From Zeugodacus cucurbitae (taxonomy: Eukaryota > Arthropoda > Insecta > Diptera > Tephritidae): a stretch of 64,000 nucleotides of DNA. Shown piece by piece: positions 46,880-57,712 of the stretch. Every line of letters starts with the position of its first letter. Position 1 is the first letter of the stretch. The stretch covers positions 30,374,001 through 30,438,000 of the forward strand of contig NC_071670.1 of NCBI RefSeq assembly GCF_028554725.1. Reading direction: 5' to 3'. A program made the translations under genes and the position numbers. The notes beneath the pieces are model-generated. The model searched no databases. It was given only the letters and a program-made list of their open reading frames with translations, and was not told the DNA's origin.

Positions 46880-48249
46880 GGCATGCCTGACGATTGGAAT
46901 CTCAGTGTACTCTGCCCAATACATAAAAAGGGAGACCCCACAATTTGCGCCAATTACCGTGGGATAAGCCTCCTCAACATCGCGTATAAGGTTCTGTCGA
47001 GCGTACTGTGTGAAAGACTAAAGCCCACCGTCAGCAAACTGATTGGACCTTATCAGTGTGGCTTTAGACCTGGAAAATCAACAACCGACCAGATATTCAC
47101 CATGCGCCAAATCTTGGAAAAGACCCGTGAAAATAGGATCGACACATATCACCTTTTTGTCGATTTTAAAGCTGCTTTCGACAGCACGAAAAGGAGTTGC
47201 CTTTATGCCGCGATGTCTGAATTTGGTATCCCCGCAAAACTAATACAGCTGTGTAACCTGACGTTGAGCAACACCAAAAGATCCGTCAGCATCGGAAAGG
47301 ACCTCTCCGAGCCGTTCGATACCAGACGAGGTTTCAGACAAGGTGACTCACTATCGTGCGACTTCTTTAACTTGATGCTGAAAAAAATTATAAGAGCTGC
47401 AGAGCTAAATAGAGAAGGTACAATCTTCTACAAGAGTCTACAGCTACTGGCGTACGTCGTTGATATCAATATCATTGGAAACAACACCCGCGCCGTTAGT
47501 TCTGCTTTTTTCAGACTGGATAAGGAAGCGAAGCGTATGGGTCTGGCGGTGAACGAGGACAAGACGAAATATCTCCTGTCATCAAACAAACAGTCAGCGC
47601 ATTCGCGTCTTGGCTCCCACGTCACTGTTGACAGTCATAACTTTGAAGTTGTATATAATTTCGTCTACCTGGGAACCAGCATTAACAGCAATAACAATGT
47701 CAGCCTGGAAACAACTCAGAATCACTCTTGCCAACAGGTGCTACTATGGACTAAGTAGGCAATTGAAAAGTAAAGTCCTCTCTCGACGAACAAAAACCAA
47801 ACTCTACAAGTCCCTCATCATTCCCGTCATACTTTACGGTGCAGAAGCGTGGACGATGTCAACATCCGATGAGACGGCACTAGGAGTTTTCGAGAGAAAG
47901 GTTTTGCGGAAGATTTATGGTCCCTTAAACATTGGCAACGGCGAATACCGCAGACGATGGAACGATGAGCTGTATGTGTTATTCGACGACATAGACATAG
48001 TCCAGCGAAAAAAAAAAACAGCGGCTACGCTGGCTAGGTCATGTTGTTCGAATGGATGAAAGTGCTCCAGCTCTGAAAGTATTCGATGCAGTACCCGCTG
48101 GTGGAAACCGAGGGAGAGGGAGACCTCCACTCCGATGGAAGGACCAGGTGGACACGGACCTGGCTTCGCTTGGTATAACCAATTGGCGCCAAACTGCCAG
48201 AAGGAGAGATACGTGGCGCGCTGTTTTGGACTCGGCTATAACCGCGTAA
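46880..48249 (+). pseudogene. RTE-like reverse transcriptase, broken copy
   Basis: Starts at GCATGCCTGACGATTGG (family position Ser-Met-Pro-Asp-Asp-Trp), before the region covered by the fragment just upstream. The first 291-codon frame (46883-47758) carries Pro-Ile-His-Lys-Lys-Gly-Asp, Phe-Val-Asp-Phe-Lys-Ala-Ala-Phe-Asp and Gly-Phe-Arg-Gln-Gly-Asp. The active-site Tyr-Ala-Asp-Asp has become Tyr-Val-Val-Asp, so polymerase activity is lost. A frame shift near 47708 moves to another frame, and an A-run near 48008-48018 shifts it again before Leu-Arg-Trp-Leu-Gly-His. The last piece (48052-48249) ends Leu-Asp-Ser-Ala-Ile-Thr-Ala. Its sequence there differs from the 26 and 55 kb copies, pointing to a separate subfamily. 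Confidence 0.82.
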
Positions 48250-50227
48250 GCGGTGTCTGTCCTTTTACCTTATTTCTTCAAACAACAACTGTTATCTGGG
48301 TTATCACGATGCTGAGTCTGGAGACTTTAGTAACTGTTATTGTTATTATTGATGTGTATATGTATGTAGCGGTGTCTAAATAATTAACTATATAGCGCTC
48401 TTTATTAGGAGCTTAGGCGTATAAAAAACGCTTTCTCACAAATCTGATGGAAAATCTCATAAATTAATCATCATAAAACAATTAATTACTAAGTTATAAA
48501 AATGTAATTGTGATCAATAACAGCATAATCGCTGGTTAAGTCATTTCGCATGGAGTTTTGCATTTAATTTTCAGCTTATTTATGCCTCAAAGCAGGATCT
48601 GTATAATTCGAAACGGCGTGCTTACAATCGGCTTCATCAGCCGACAATCGCTGTGACCGCCATCAATATAACAAGTGTAAAGCAGGAAGACACCGCATGA
48701 CTTTTTACATACAATTTAGCGATTTTGCACTATTTCACACAGCTTGAGAAAAGCGTGTACGCGCACAATTCATTGCTGAAAGCTGACTGCGCAGCGCATG
48801 TGTGTGGCATAATAACTGACCACGGAGGCGGATGATATATGGCGATGTGTGTGTGTGTTTACAAAGAAACCGCCACAATTGTTGTGAAATGCATAAATTA
48901 GTGCCACAACAAGTGCAACAACAAGTGCGACAAGCGCAACAACTATAATAACAATAAAAGCAACAATTACGCGTAATGAAAATCAGATTTTGTTTTTATT
49001 ATTCGCAATTCGAAGTCGTCGCAGCGGGAAATTGCAAATGATGCATATAAATATTGAACGCTCGCAGCAGCGTGGAACGACCAACGACTAAGGAAATCGG
49101 CGTTATCGCGCAACACGGATATGCAAGTGCGTGTGCAACAACAACAACAGCAACAATTGCCAGACTAAGCGTGGAGAAAACCCGACCAATATACATATGA
49201 GCGCAGCGAAAACAAATCACAGTCGAAACAAAAAATTGGAAAATATAAATTCACAATTTACGACAAATTGAGCACGCTCGAATGCGTTTGTCTCACTGGC
49301 CAACTGCCCCACTTCATACTTATTGGTGCTGCCAGCAATATATTCATACACACATGCATGCAAACACAGCAACAAGCGAGCAAGCGAGCGCTTTTTTGCG
49401 CGGAAAACTTTTAATAAGCCAGCCAATAAAATGAAAATTTTACATTTTTTCACAGCGCAAGCGACCGATTAACAATTTTATGGAGTTCAGGATTGTTAAG
49501 TAAGCCAAACAAAAAACATCTGTGGCAAAATATGCTACCGACTGGCTTCGGGAGAAATTGCCGGAAATGCGATAAAAGTGTAGCAACTCAAGGCGGCCAC
49601 TTTTCTATTCGACAAAAAGTCGTGCAAAATTAACAACGTTGCGCTGTCAAACGCAGTTGAGTTCAATAAATTAACTGAAAAATGTTTTATAAACAAAAAC
49701 CGTGGCTTTGATGGGCAGTCAGCGTACTTGGGCAGTAAACAGCAACTCGTTGCAGAAAAGAGTGCAAAACAAGCAGGAAGCGTCCGCACGCAACATGTAG
49801 TGTGACATTTTTCATTGACGTCGATGGGACGGGAAAAGTGTTGAACACCAGAACGGCTCAACGATGATGTTGTCCAAAACACACTTTGTGGCAGGTACAT
49901 ATCAGTTACATGCTGCGTGTCAAAGTGTATGTGGATAATTACCAGTTTGAAATCTCAATTACTTCGAACCATGGAATATATGGATGCGTTGCAACCGAAG
50001 TTGTGGAGCATCTTCGCCGTTTCTAACATTCTATCTATTCATAATATGATTACAAGTCTGTGGAGTTTAACTTTCTGTTACATATAGTATGTATATTTTT
50101 GAAGATAGTTGAGCTTGAACAATGGTATTCCAAAACGCCATATACGCCATAATAATTAGTAAGGAATGTACAGGAAGTCTGAAAACTCGTTTAAAATAAT
50201 TAAATAAAAAAGTACCTATTGACGGTT
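48250..50227. other. non-coding stretch with CAACAA-rich leader-like sequence
   Basis: 48.25-48.8 kb has no recognised feature apart from a direct repeat around a 109-base segment (48249-48377). 48.88-49.5 kb is rich in CAACAA/GCAACA words, as fly 5' leaders often are. A 121-codon minus-strand frame (49535-49900) has a Cys/Ser/Leu-rich translation with no signature and is judged chance. No conserved RNA gene was recognised. Confidence 0.35.
49046..49499 (+). promoter_or_regulatory. candidate TATA promoter and leader exon
   Basis: TATAAATA at 49046-49053 would place a start near 49077. The downstream sequence is CAACAA-rich with few ATGs, and TTAA|GTAAGCC at 49496-49506 is a possible donor. 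An ATG at 49480 would give six codons before it. Each element is a weak consensus match and there is no initiator. Confidence 0.18.
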
Positions 50228-50250
50228 TTTATTCTTCAAGATAGGTTATG

Positions 50251-50472
50251 TCACTTCAAGATGGACCCACTTTCATTGGGCGCTGGACGGCTTAGCCACT
50301 TCCACTGACCTTTGTCGTTTCGCCGCTGCTGCTGGTTCCATTTTAAATTCGTACAATCAATGGATTCCGCCGATGTTGTTGCGCTCGCCTTTGCCTTTAG
50401 ACCAAGTTTAACTTTTGTCTTTTCTCTGGTCTTCTTAAAGCTCATCGAGAACGCAACATTTTTTCGAAACAA
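50251..50472 (-). CDS. lysine-rich small frame, possible gene fragment or retrocopy
   Basis: The open frame is 73 codons. Its only internal ATG gives Met-Ser-Phe-Lys-Lys-Thr and about 64 residues. The translation is basic and hydrophilic: Lys-Val-Lys-Leu-Gly-Leu-Lys-Ala-Lys, Ser-Ile-Asp-Cys-Thr-Asn-Leu-Lys-Trp-Asn-Gln-Gln-Gln-Arg-Arg-Asn-Asp-Lys-Gly-Gln-Trp-Lys-Trp, ending Gly-Ser-Ile-Leu-Lys-stop. Repeated Trp and codon use unlike the AT-rich surroundings suggest real protein ancestry, maybe the C-terminus of a nuclear or RNA-binding protein. AATAAA lies on the same strand at about 50227-50232, close after the stop, as in a transcript 3' end. I do not recognise the family; a chance frame is possible. 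Confidence 0.3.
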   Translation of the reverse strand: MFRKNVAFSMSFKKTREKTKVKLGLKAKASATTSAESIDCTNLKWNQQQRRNDKGQWKWLSRPAPNESGSILK

Positions 50473-50479
50473 CTAGTTC

Positions 50480-52404
50480 CTTCTAGCTTCTTTGACTGAG
50501 CGCCGGACTCCTGTGTTGTTTTTGTTTTATTTTGTTTATTGGTATTAATTTTTGGACCCACGAATGTAGGGAAAGCAGGTCCGTTTGTTCATAGTCCCCG
50601 CTACACAAGTAGAGCTACCTTATTATGGAGGGCGCCAGGTATAATAAGCTTCGTTTGACAGTCTCAAACTTATTTTTTGAGCTAATCCTCCAACATAAAA
50701 AAGGACAAATCAGCAAATACATACAAGTAAGTACACAAATATTTATTCTTAATTGATGATACTTTTCCCTGAAAACCATAAAGTTAAGAATAGATAAAAT
50801 ACAGATCATGATTTAGACATAACAGGGTAACTTTCTTTGACCATTACGAATTATTTCTTGCATTTGGCAAGCATTACTCTTATTACACATAGTATTATTT
50901 GACTTCATCATTCCCACCAAATGCCAGTCAACAAATACTTAAGTTTATATAAAACTAGGAAGCCGTTAATAGTCAAAAGCAATCCATCAACGCTAAACTC
51001 AAACGCACTTAAAATTGTTTTCTACAATTACAAAATAAAATGCAATCATGTTTAGTTTGTAATGACTAATGTATCAACATACCTGTCAAGCGATTAAAAA
51101 TAATAATTTTAATCATACGTAAGAAAATGTGCGTATGTCTAAAAACACCTTGTATCTGCTGTTTGTGTCTGTCTCATCCAATGCGACGCCACATAAATTC
51201 AAACAGTTTAAGGAAGCAAACGAATGGTTTATTTGCAATTTCTTGCATTTTTGCTTTCTACTTAATGTGTCTCTGTAGTTTTTGTTTTTTCCTCTTTTTG
51301 TTTTTGTGGTATTAAAAGTGGTTCCACAGTCGTCGGTACAGTTGCAGGATTAATTGCCAAGCTGACACCAAGAGACGCAATTAAGCTCCGCACTTTGAGC
51401 AATTACTCGGCGAGCTCAATAGGTAGGCGGATTGATAGTAAAGCCTGCTGCAACTCGTATGTCCAACTTATTAATGTAACTCATTCAATTTCACTTTCTA
51501 TCGAATCAATATTTTTACTTACATATACGATAGGGTTGCCTACTGTTCAGAAAGCAATACGTACCAATGATTCCGCACTTTTTAATAAGATGATTTTTAT
51601 CAACGACAGAGAATCCTCACATTTGGAGAGTTATGGGATCGGTCTATAATGCAGATAGCTAAACTCCTAAAGACAAAACGCTTTCAAACTATAAAAAATA
51701 TGTCGAAGCGTCATCAGTACAGTGCACCGATTGAAAACAAAGTATATTATATAATTTTCGCGGTGTTACTCACCGAGTAACGTCTAGAGAAGTAAAATTC
51801 TGACGATTGTGTTTACATTCAACATGCTCATTATAAATTCTGATTATGTATTATATATAAGGGACGAAATAGTTATAGGTACACACATATGTATATAGAT
51901 ATTCGCCATCACACAATCCTTCAGGATCCTTTATTACTTCCTGCATTGGAAAGCATGTTGAGTTGTGAGGAGAAGGGGAAAATTAATTTCGTTGAGTATC
52001 ACACTTTGGTCGTAATGGCAACCCTGAACTTATACCCGTACAACCATATTTTATAATAGCAATTATATGCGTAATGTATGGCGATATGACACTTATAACT
52101 TAGTTGACAGATATATGAATAAGTGCAGGTGCAAAGAGTATGACTACATTCCAATATGGAATTAACTATCTCAATCATTAGTTCATTTACTAAAAAAAAA
52201 ATACTTTTTTCTCTTGCCATTAGGGGACTCGTGTATTTGCTTCAAAACTTTTCTATTAAACTCGATATTAATCGCGGATAAAATTTCAGTACGACATTCT
52301 TGCTTTATGTTTTAAAAATAATAAATACTATAATGGAAGCTTTGTCATACAAAAATATTGTAGTCACATAACGGTTGTTATCAACAAAAACTAATCGATT
52401 TATA
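50480..52404. other. AT-rich non-coding stretch, no gene seen
   Basis: Frames at 50615-50809, 51127-51315, 51395-51649 and 51999-52220 have hydrophobic or Cys-rich chance-like translations. No element ends were seen until the CAGTGGAAC end at 52407. Confidence 0.4.
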
Positions 52405-52863
52405 TACAGTGGAACTTCTCTAACTCGGATCACCATAATCCACAAAAAAACTTCGAGTTAGAGAGACTTCGAGTTATAGAAATTTTCATTAAACCATAAA
52501 TTTTTCAAAAAGCCATAAAATATAGATTTATACACAGTTTTAGTTATTTACTTCACAAAATGTTTTATTTAAATACATTCAAACATGTATCCTGTAATTT
52601 TGTTTGTTGCACAGTGGGTATTGTTTGGCTCTTGACGTCTGTAGCTCATGCCTTTGTTATACGATTTACAAAATCTATAAGTGTAATACGAGGGCTGCTA
52701 TATATATTTCTGGCCTAGGCAACACTAAGTGTTGCCAGGTGCAATCTGACATTTCCATTGGAAAGTTTGACATTTTTTAGCATAACATCACTCAGAACGT
52801 TTTGTAATTTAATCGTGAATTGTTTTATTTACAGGGAATTAAAAAAATCATCTCGGCCAAAAA

Positions 52864-53193
52864 ATGGAATTAACTCGCGAACATTTTCGTGCGATCATTT
52901 TTGACAACTTTCGACGTGGATTATCGCGACAAGAGTGCATCGATGAACTAAAATCTTTGTATGGCTATGAAGCACCATCCTATAGCACTGTGAAAACCTG
53001 GTACAACGAATTCAATCGTGGCCGACACTCGCTCAAAGACGAATTCCGTGAAGGTCGTCCAAAAACAGCCGTTGTGCCTGAAAACATCGTTGCCGTACGT
53101 GAACTGATAATTCAAGACCGTCATGTAACATACCTTCAGATAGAGGCATGCCTATGCATTTCTCCCACCAGCATACATTCGACATTGATTTGA
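52864..53193 (+). pseudogene. mariner transposase N-terminal fragment
   Basis: The ATG at 52864 opens Met-Glu-Leu-Thr-Arg-Glu-His-Phe-Arg-Ala-Ile-Ile-Phe-Asp-Asn-Phe, the first DNA-binding helix of mariner transposases. Then come Tyr-Ser-Thr-Val-Lys-Thr-Trp-Tyr-Asn-Glu-Phe-Asn-Arg-Gly-Arg and the linker Glu-Gly-Arg-Pro-Lys-Thr-Ala. A second helix-turn-helix follows (Val-Thr-Tyr-Leu-Gln-Ile-Glu ... Ile-Ser-Pro-Thr-Ser-Ile-His-Ser). The frame stops after 109 codons and no catalytic Asp residues remain. Up to there it has no break. Automatic annotation often labels such frames SETMAR-like. Confidence 0.85.
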
Positions 53194-53254
53194 GCGCATG
53201 CAAGTGTATAAAAGTGTATGGAATAAGTGTAAAGTATGGAAAATATTTTGAAAA

Positions 53255-54728
53255 ACAAGTAAGGAAAGGCTAAGTTCGGGTGTAACCGAACATTTTATAC
53301 TCTCGCAATTTATTGATGCCGATAAATTCGGCATAAAGTTTAATAGAATAACGAAAATCGTCATATATAGATATGAGGGCTGAGGTAATTCCTGAACCGA
53401 TTTCATTCAATTTCACCAGCAAGGGACACTATATCCAATACTATACGCTCACTTAATTTTGCTAAGATATATCACATATTAACCAATACATATATGCGTA
53501 ATAAAGCCCAACGAATTTTTGAAAAACCTATAATTATGTATATGGGAGCTAGGAGATGTTGTGACCCGATTTTAATAATTTTTGGAACAGAGACACACTA
53601 TTGGAAGAAAACAATTTCCTCTGAATTACATTAAATTAGCTGAGAGATTTTCCCATATTTTCGGTTAAAATTTAACCTTAGGCGCTGTGTTCAACATGTT
53701 CGATATCTGGGGCCTTGAAAAGTTATAGTCCGTTTTCGACAATTTTTTCACAAGTGATGCCACTGATCATATACTGTTCGTGTAAAGTTTTATTTCGCTA
53801 TCATCATTGGTTCCTAATGTATATATTATAAAGTGAAGGATTCAGACGGAATTCAAAATTGAGTTATATGGGAAGGAGACGTAGTTGTGAACCGATTTCA
53901 TCCATTTTCCACACATGTCATCAGGGTGTCAATAAAATATTACATACCGAATTTCATTGAAATCTGTCGAGTAGTTCCTGTGATATGGTGTTTGTGGGCG
54001 ATGCCACGCCCATTTTCTAATTTGTAAAAAGATCTGAGTGCAGCTTTCTCCTGCTATCATTTCTGTGAAATTTTGTGTTTCTGACGTTTCTCGTTAGTGA
54101 GTTAACGTACTTTTAGTAATTTTTAACCTAACCTTTGTATGGGAGGTGGGCGTGGTTATTACCCGATTTCTTTAATTTTTGGACTGTATAAGGAAACGGC
54201 TAAAAGAAACGACTGCAGAAAGTTTGGTTTATATAGCTTTATTGGTTTGTAAGATATATACAAAAAACATATTTGGGGGCGGGGTCACGCCCACTTTTCC
54301 AAAAAAATTACATTCAAATGTGCCCCTCCTTAATGCGATCCTATGTTCCACATTTTATTTTCATAACTTTATTTATGGCTTAGTTATAGCTCTTTATGTG
54401 TTTTTGGTTATCGCCATTTTGTGGGCGTGGCAGTGGTCCGATTCCGCCCATCTTCGAACTTAACCTTCTTATGGTGCCAAGGAACACGTGTTCCAAGTTT
54501 CATTAAGATATCTCAATTTTTACTCAAGTTACAGCTTGCACGGACGGACAGACGGACAGACGGACGGACGGACAGACAGACATCCGGATTTGAACTTTAC
54601 TCGTCACCCTGATCACTTTGGTATATATACCCCTATATCTAACTCGTTTAGTTTTAGGACTTACAAACAACCGTTATGTGGACAAAACTATAATACTCTC
54701 TTTAGCAACTTTTGTTGCGAGAGTATAA
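53255..54728 (-). mobile_element. DINE-1-like (Helentron-type) repeat, complete copy F, nested in mariner
   Basis: Reverse orientation. The 3' end (ACAAGTAAGGAAAGGCTAAG, then the GTTCGG/CCGAAC hairpin and TTTTATACTCTCGCAA) lies at 53255-53310. The 5' palindrome, with AACTTTTGTTGCGAGAGTATAA, lies at 54690-54728. The GGACGGACAGACGGACAGAC tract is at about 54541-54583. It is the longest copy here, about 1,470 bases, with an extra 3'-side region (53320-53870) that is shorter or absent in copies C and D but partly present in B and G. Confidence 0.82.
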
Positions 54729-54851
54729 CAATAAAACCATTTTCGTTGATAAATATTCCTATTTTCATTATGAGGCCAGAAATATATATAGCAGCCCTCG
54801 TATCATATTTTTTGTTCGCCACCATACGAATATAGGGACTCCTTCGAAAAG

Positions 54852-55024
54852 TTCGATTTATGGAAGGAAATTTGTATGAAAGTTGCGTTCTATTGCCACT
54901 GCAAAAGTTCGAGTTATGGAGAACTTCGAGTAATAGAAATTCGAGTTAGGGAGGCAATTTGAATGAAATTTGGCTTCTAAACGCTATTGCCAATTCAAGT
55001 GTTCTAGTTATGGAGATCTTCGAG
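54852..55024. repeat. diverged tandem duplication of about 85 bases
   Basis: Two units, 54852-54930 and 54940-55024, share the order TTCGAxTTA, GGxAATTTGxATGAAA, CTATTGCCA, GTTxxAGTTATGGAGAxCTTCGAG. They belong to the pogo-like relic. Confidence 0.6.
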
Positions 55025-55225
55025 TTTATTATTGTTCTTTAGTGAATACATACACTCGCTCTTTAAATTTTGTAAACATGCTTCTTTTACAAAAATGGGT
55101 TGTGACAAAATGTTTCTAAAGACGAACAAAATCGCATTAAAAAGTGTTGGCGCAAGGAAAATCTTACAAGTTCTTCGAAGAGTTGGTTGGATGTTCTGTC
55201 AAAATGCATGACGATTCAGGTCCTT

Positions 55226-57712
55226 TACAAGTATGTATGTATGTATGTGATTGGCGTTGCAACCGTTTAGCCGGTTATAGCCGAATCGACGATAGTGCGC
55301 CACCTGTCTCTCTCCTTTGCAGTTCGGCGCCAGTTGGAGATCCCAAGTGTAACCAGGTCGCTCTCCACCTGGTCCCTCCAACGGAGTGGAGGCCTTCCCC
55401 TTCCTCGGCTTCCTCCGGCGGGTACTGCATCGAACACTTTCAGGGCTGGAGTGTTTTCGTCCATTCGGACAACATGACCTAGCCAGCGTAGCCGCTGTCT
55501 TTTTATTCGCTGAACTATGTCAATGTCGTCGTATAACTCGTACAGCTCATCGTTCCATCGTCTGCGGTATTCGCCGTTGCCAATGTTCTGAGGACCATAA
55601 ATCTTGCGCAAAATTTTCCTCTCGAAAACTCCTAGTGTCGTCTCATCTGATGTTGACATCGTCCAAGCTTCTGCACCGTAAAGCAGGACGGGAATGATAA
55701 GTGACTTGTAGAGCTTGATTTTGGTTCGTCGAGAGAGGACTTTACTGTTCAATTGCCTACTCAGTCCAAAGTAGCACCTGTTGGCAAGAGTTATTCTGCG
55801 CTGGATTTCGAGGCTGACATTGTTCGTGTTGTTGATGCTGGTTCCCAGGTATACGAAATTATCTACGACCTCGAAGTTATGACTGTCAACAGTGACGTGG
55901 GAGCCAAGACGCGAATGCGCCGACTGTTTGTTTGATGACAGGAGATATTTCGTCTTGTCCTCATTCACCTCCAGACCCATTCGCTTCGCCTCCTTATCCA
56001 TGCGGGAAAAAGCAGAACAAACGGCGCGGTTGTTGCTTCCGATGATATCAATATCATCGGCGTACGCCAGGAGCTGTACACTCTTGTAGAAGATTGTACC
56101 TTCTCGGTTTAGCTCTGCAGCTCTTATAATTTTTTCCAGCATCAGGTTAAAGAAGTCGCACGATAGTGAGTCACCTTGTCTGAAACCTCGTTTGGTATCG
56201 AACGGCTCGGAGAGGTCCTTCCCAATCATGACGGAGCTTTTGGTGTTGCTCAACGTCAATTTACACAGCCGTATTACTTTTGCGGGGATACCAAATTCAG
56301 ACATCGCGGTGTAAAGGCAACTCCTTTTCGTGCTGTCGAAAGCAGCTTTAAAATCGACAAAAAGGTGGTGTGTGTCGATCCTCTTTTCTCGGGTCTTTTC
56401 CATGATTTGGCGCATGGTGAATATCTGGTCAGTTGTCGATTTTCCAGGTCTAAAGCCACACTGATAAGGTCCAATCAGTTTGTTGACGGTGGGCTTTAGT
56501 CTTTCACACAATACGCTCGATAGAACCTTGTATGCGATATTTAGGAGGCTGATCCCACGGTAATTGGCGCAGATTGTGGGATCTCCCTTTTTATGGATTG
56601 GGCAGAGCACACTGAGATTCCAATCGTCAGGCATGCTTTCTTCCGACCATATTCTGCAAAGAAGCTGATGCATGCACCTTATCAGTTCTTCGCCGCCGTA
56701 TTTGAATAGTTCTGCCGGTAATCTATCGGCCCCCGCTGCTTTGTTGTTCTTCAAGCGGGTAATTGCTATTCGAATTTCTTCATGGTCGGGTAATGGAACA
56801 TCTGTTCCATCGTCATCGATTGGGGGATCGGGTTCGCCATCTCCTGGTGTTGTACTCTCACTGCCATTCAGCAGGTCGGAGAAGTGTTCCCTCCATAATC
56901 CCAGTATGCCCTGGACATCGGTTACCAGATTACCACCTTGGTCTCTACATGAGGATGCTCCGGTCTTGAAACCTTCGTTAAGTCGCTTCATTTTTTCATA
57001 AAATTTTCGAGCATTCCCTCTGTCTGCCAGCTTCTCAAGCTCTTCGTACTCACGCATTTCGGCCTCTTTCTTTTTTTGTCTGCAAATGCGTCTCGCTTCC
57101 CTCTCCAGCTCTCGGTATCTATCCCATCCCGCACGTGTTGTGGTCGTTTGCAATGTTGCGAGGTAGGCAGTCTGTTTTCTCTCCGCTGCGAGACGGCACT
57201 CCTCATCGTACCAGCTTGTTTTTTGTCGTTGCCGAAAACCAATTGTTTCGGCTGCAGCGGTACGCAGTGAGTTTGAGATGCCGTTCCACAGTTCCCTTAT
57301 ACCGAGATGCTGATGAGTGCTCTCAGAGAGCAGGAGTGCAAGTCGAGTAGAGTATTTCGTGGCTGTCTGTTGCGATTGCAGCTTTTCCACGTCGAACCTT
57401 CCTTGTGTTTGTTGACGGGCATTCTTTGCTGCACAGAGGCGGGTGCGTATCTTCGCTGCGACCAGATAATGGTCCGAGTCTATATTTGGTCCTCGGAGCG
57501 TACGCACGTCTAAAACACAGGAGACATGTCTTCCGTCTATCACAACGTGATCGATTTGGTTCCGCGTGTTTCGATCAGGAGACAGCCAAGTAGCTTGATG
57601 TATTTTCTTATGCTGGAATCTGGTACTACAGACGACCATATTTCGGGCCCCAGCGAAGTCGATCAGCCTCAGGCCGTTTGGCGATGTTTCGTCATGGAGG
57701 CTGAATTTAATA
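55226..57712 (-). mobile_element. RTE-like non-LTR retrotransposon, 5'-truncated, frame intact
   Basis: Runs from a 5' truncation inside the endonuclease domain (family match starts near AATTCAGCCTCCATGACG, about 57710) to a short 3' untranslated region and a (TACA)n tail, seen on this strand as GTATGTATGTATGTATGTG at 55233-55251. A short 3' region with a microsatellite tail, an AP-type endonuclease and no RNase H fit the RTE group. The 5' junction has AATTCAG microhomology with the flank. Clade name is by pattern only. Confidence 0.85.

Larger units (their letters stand above)
52689..54800 (+). mobile_element. mariner transposon, internally deleted, interrupted by DINE-like copy
   Basis: Perfect 28-base inverted ends: CGAGGGCTGCTATATATATT (start of 52689-52716) and its complement ending at 54800. 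TA flanks both (52687-52688 and 54801-54802). Next to the left end is a perfect hairpin, GGCAACACT-A-AGTGTTGCC (52718-52736). A transposase N-terminus (52864-53193) is followed by about 60 bases, then by the DINE-like copy F, and then by the last 70 bases with the right end. Without F the mariner would be about 640 bases, so it had lost its catalytic domain or lost it later. Confidence 0.85.
52407..55035. mobile_element. pogo-like element relic hosting two nested elements
   Basis: Left end: TA (52405-52406) then CAGTGGAACTTCTCTAACTC, a typical pogo/Tigger-like terminal repeat, followed by TTCGAGTTAGAGAGACTTCGAGTTATAG subterminal repeats. After the nested mariner (52689-54800) the same vocabulary returns inverted or direct (TTCGAGTTATGGAGAACTTCGAG, TTCGAGTTAGGGAGG, TTCTAGTTATGGAGATCTTCGAG) from 54850 to 55024. 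A clean right terminus (TTCCACTG) is not found, so the right end is eroded and its position is approximate. No coding sequence. Confidence 0.45.

Noticed and set aside
49535..49900. 121-codon minus-strand frame
   Set aside because: Cys/Ser/Leu-rich without a motif and located in leader-like plus-strand sequence; chance is the plainest explanation.
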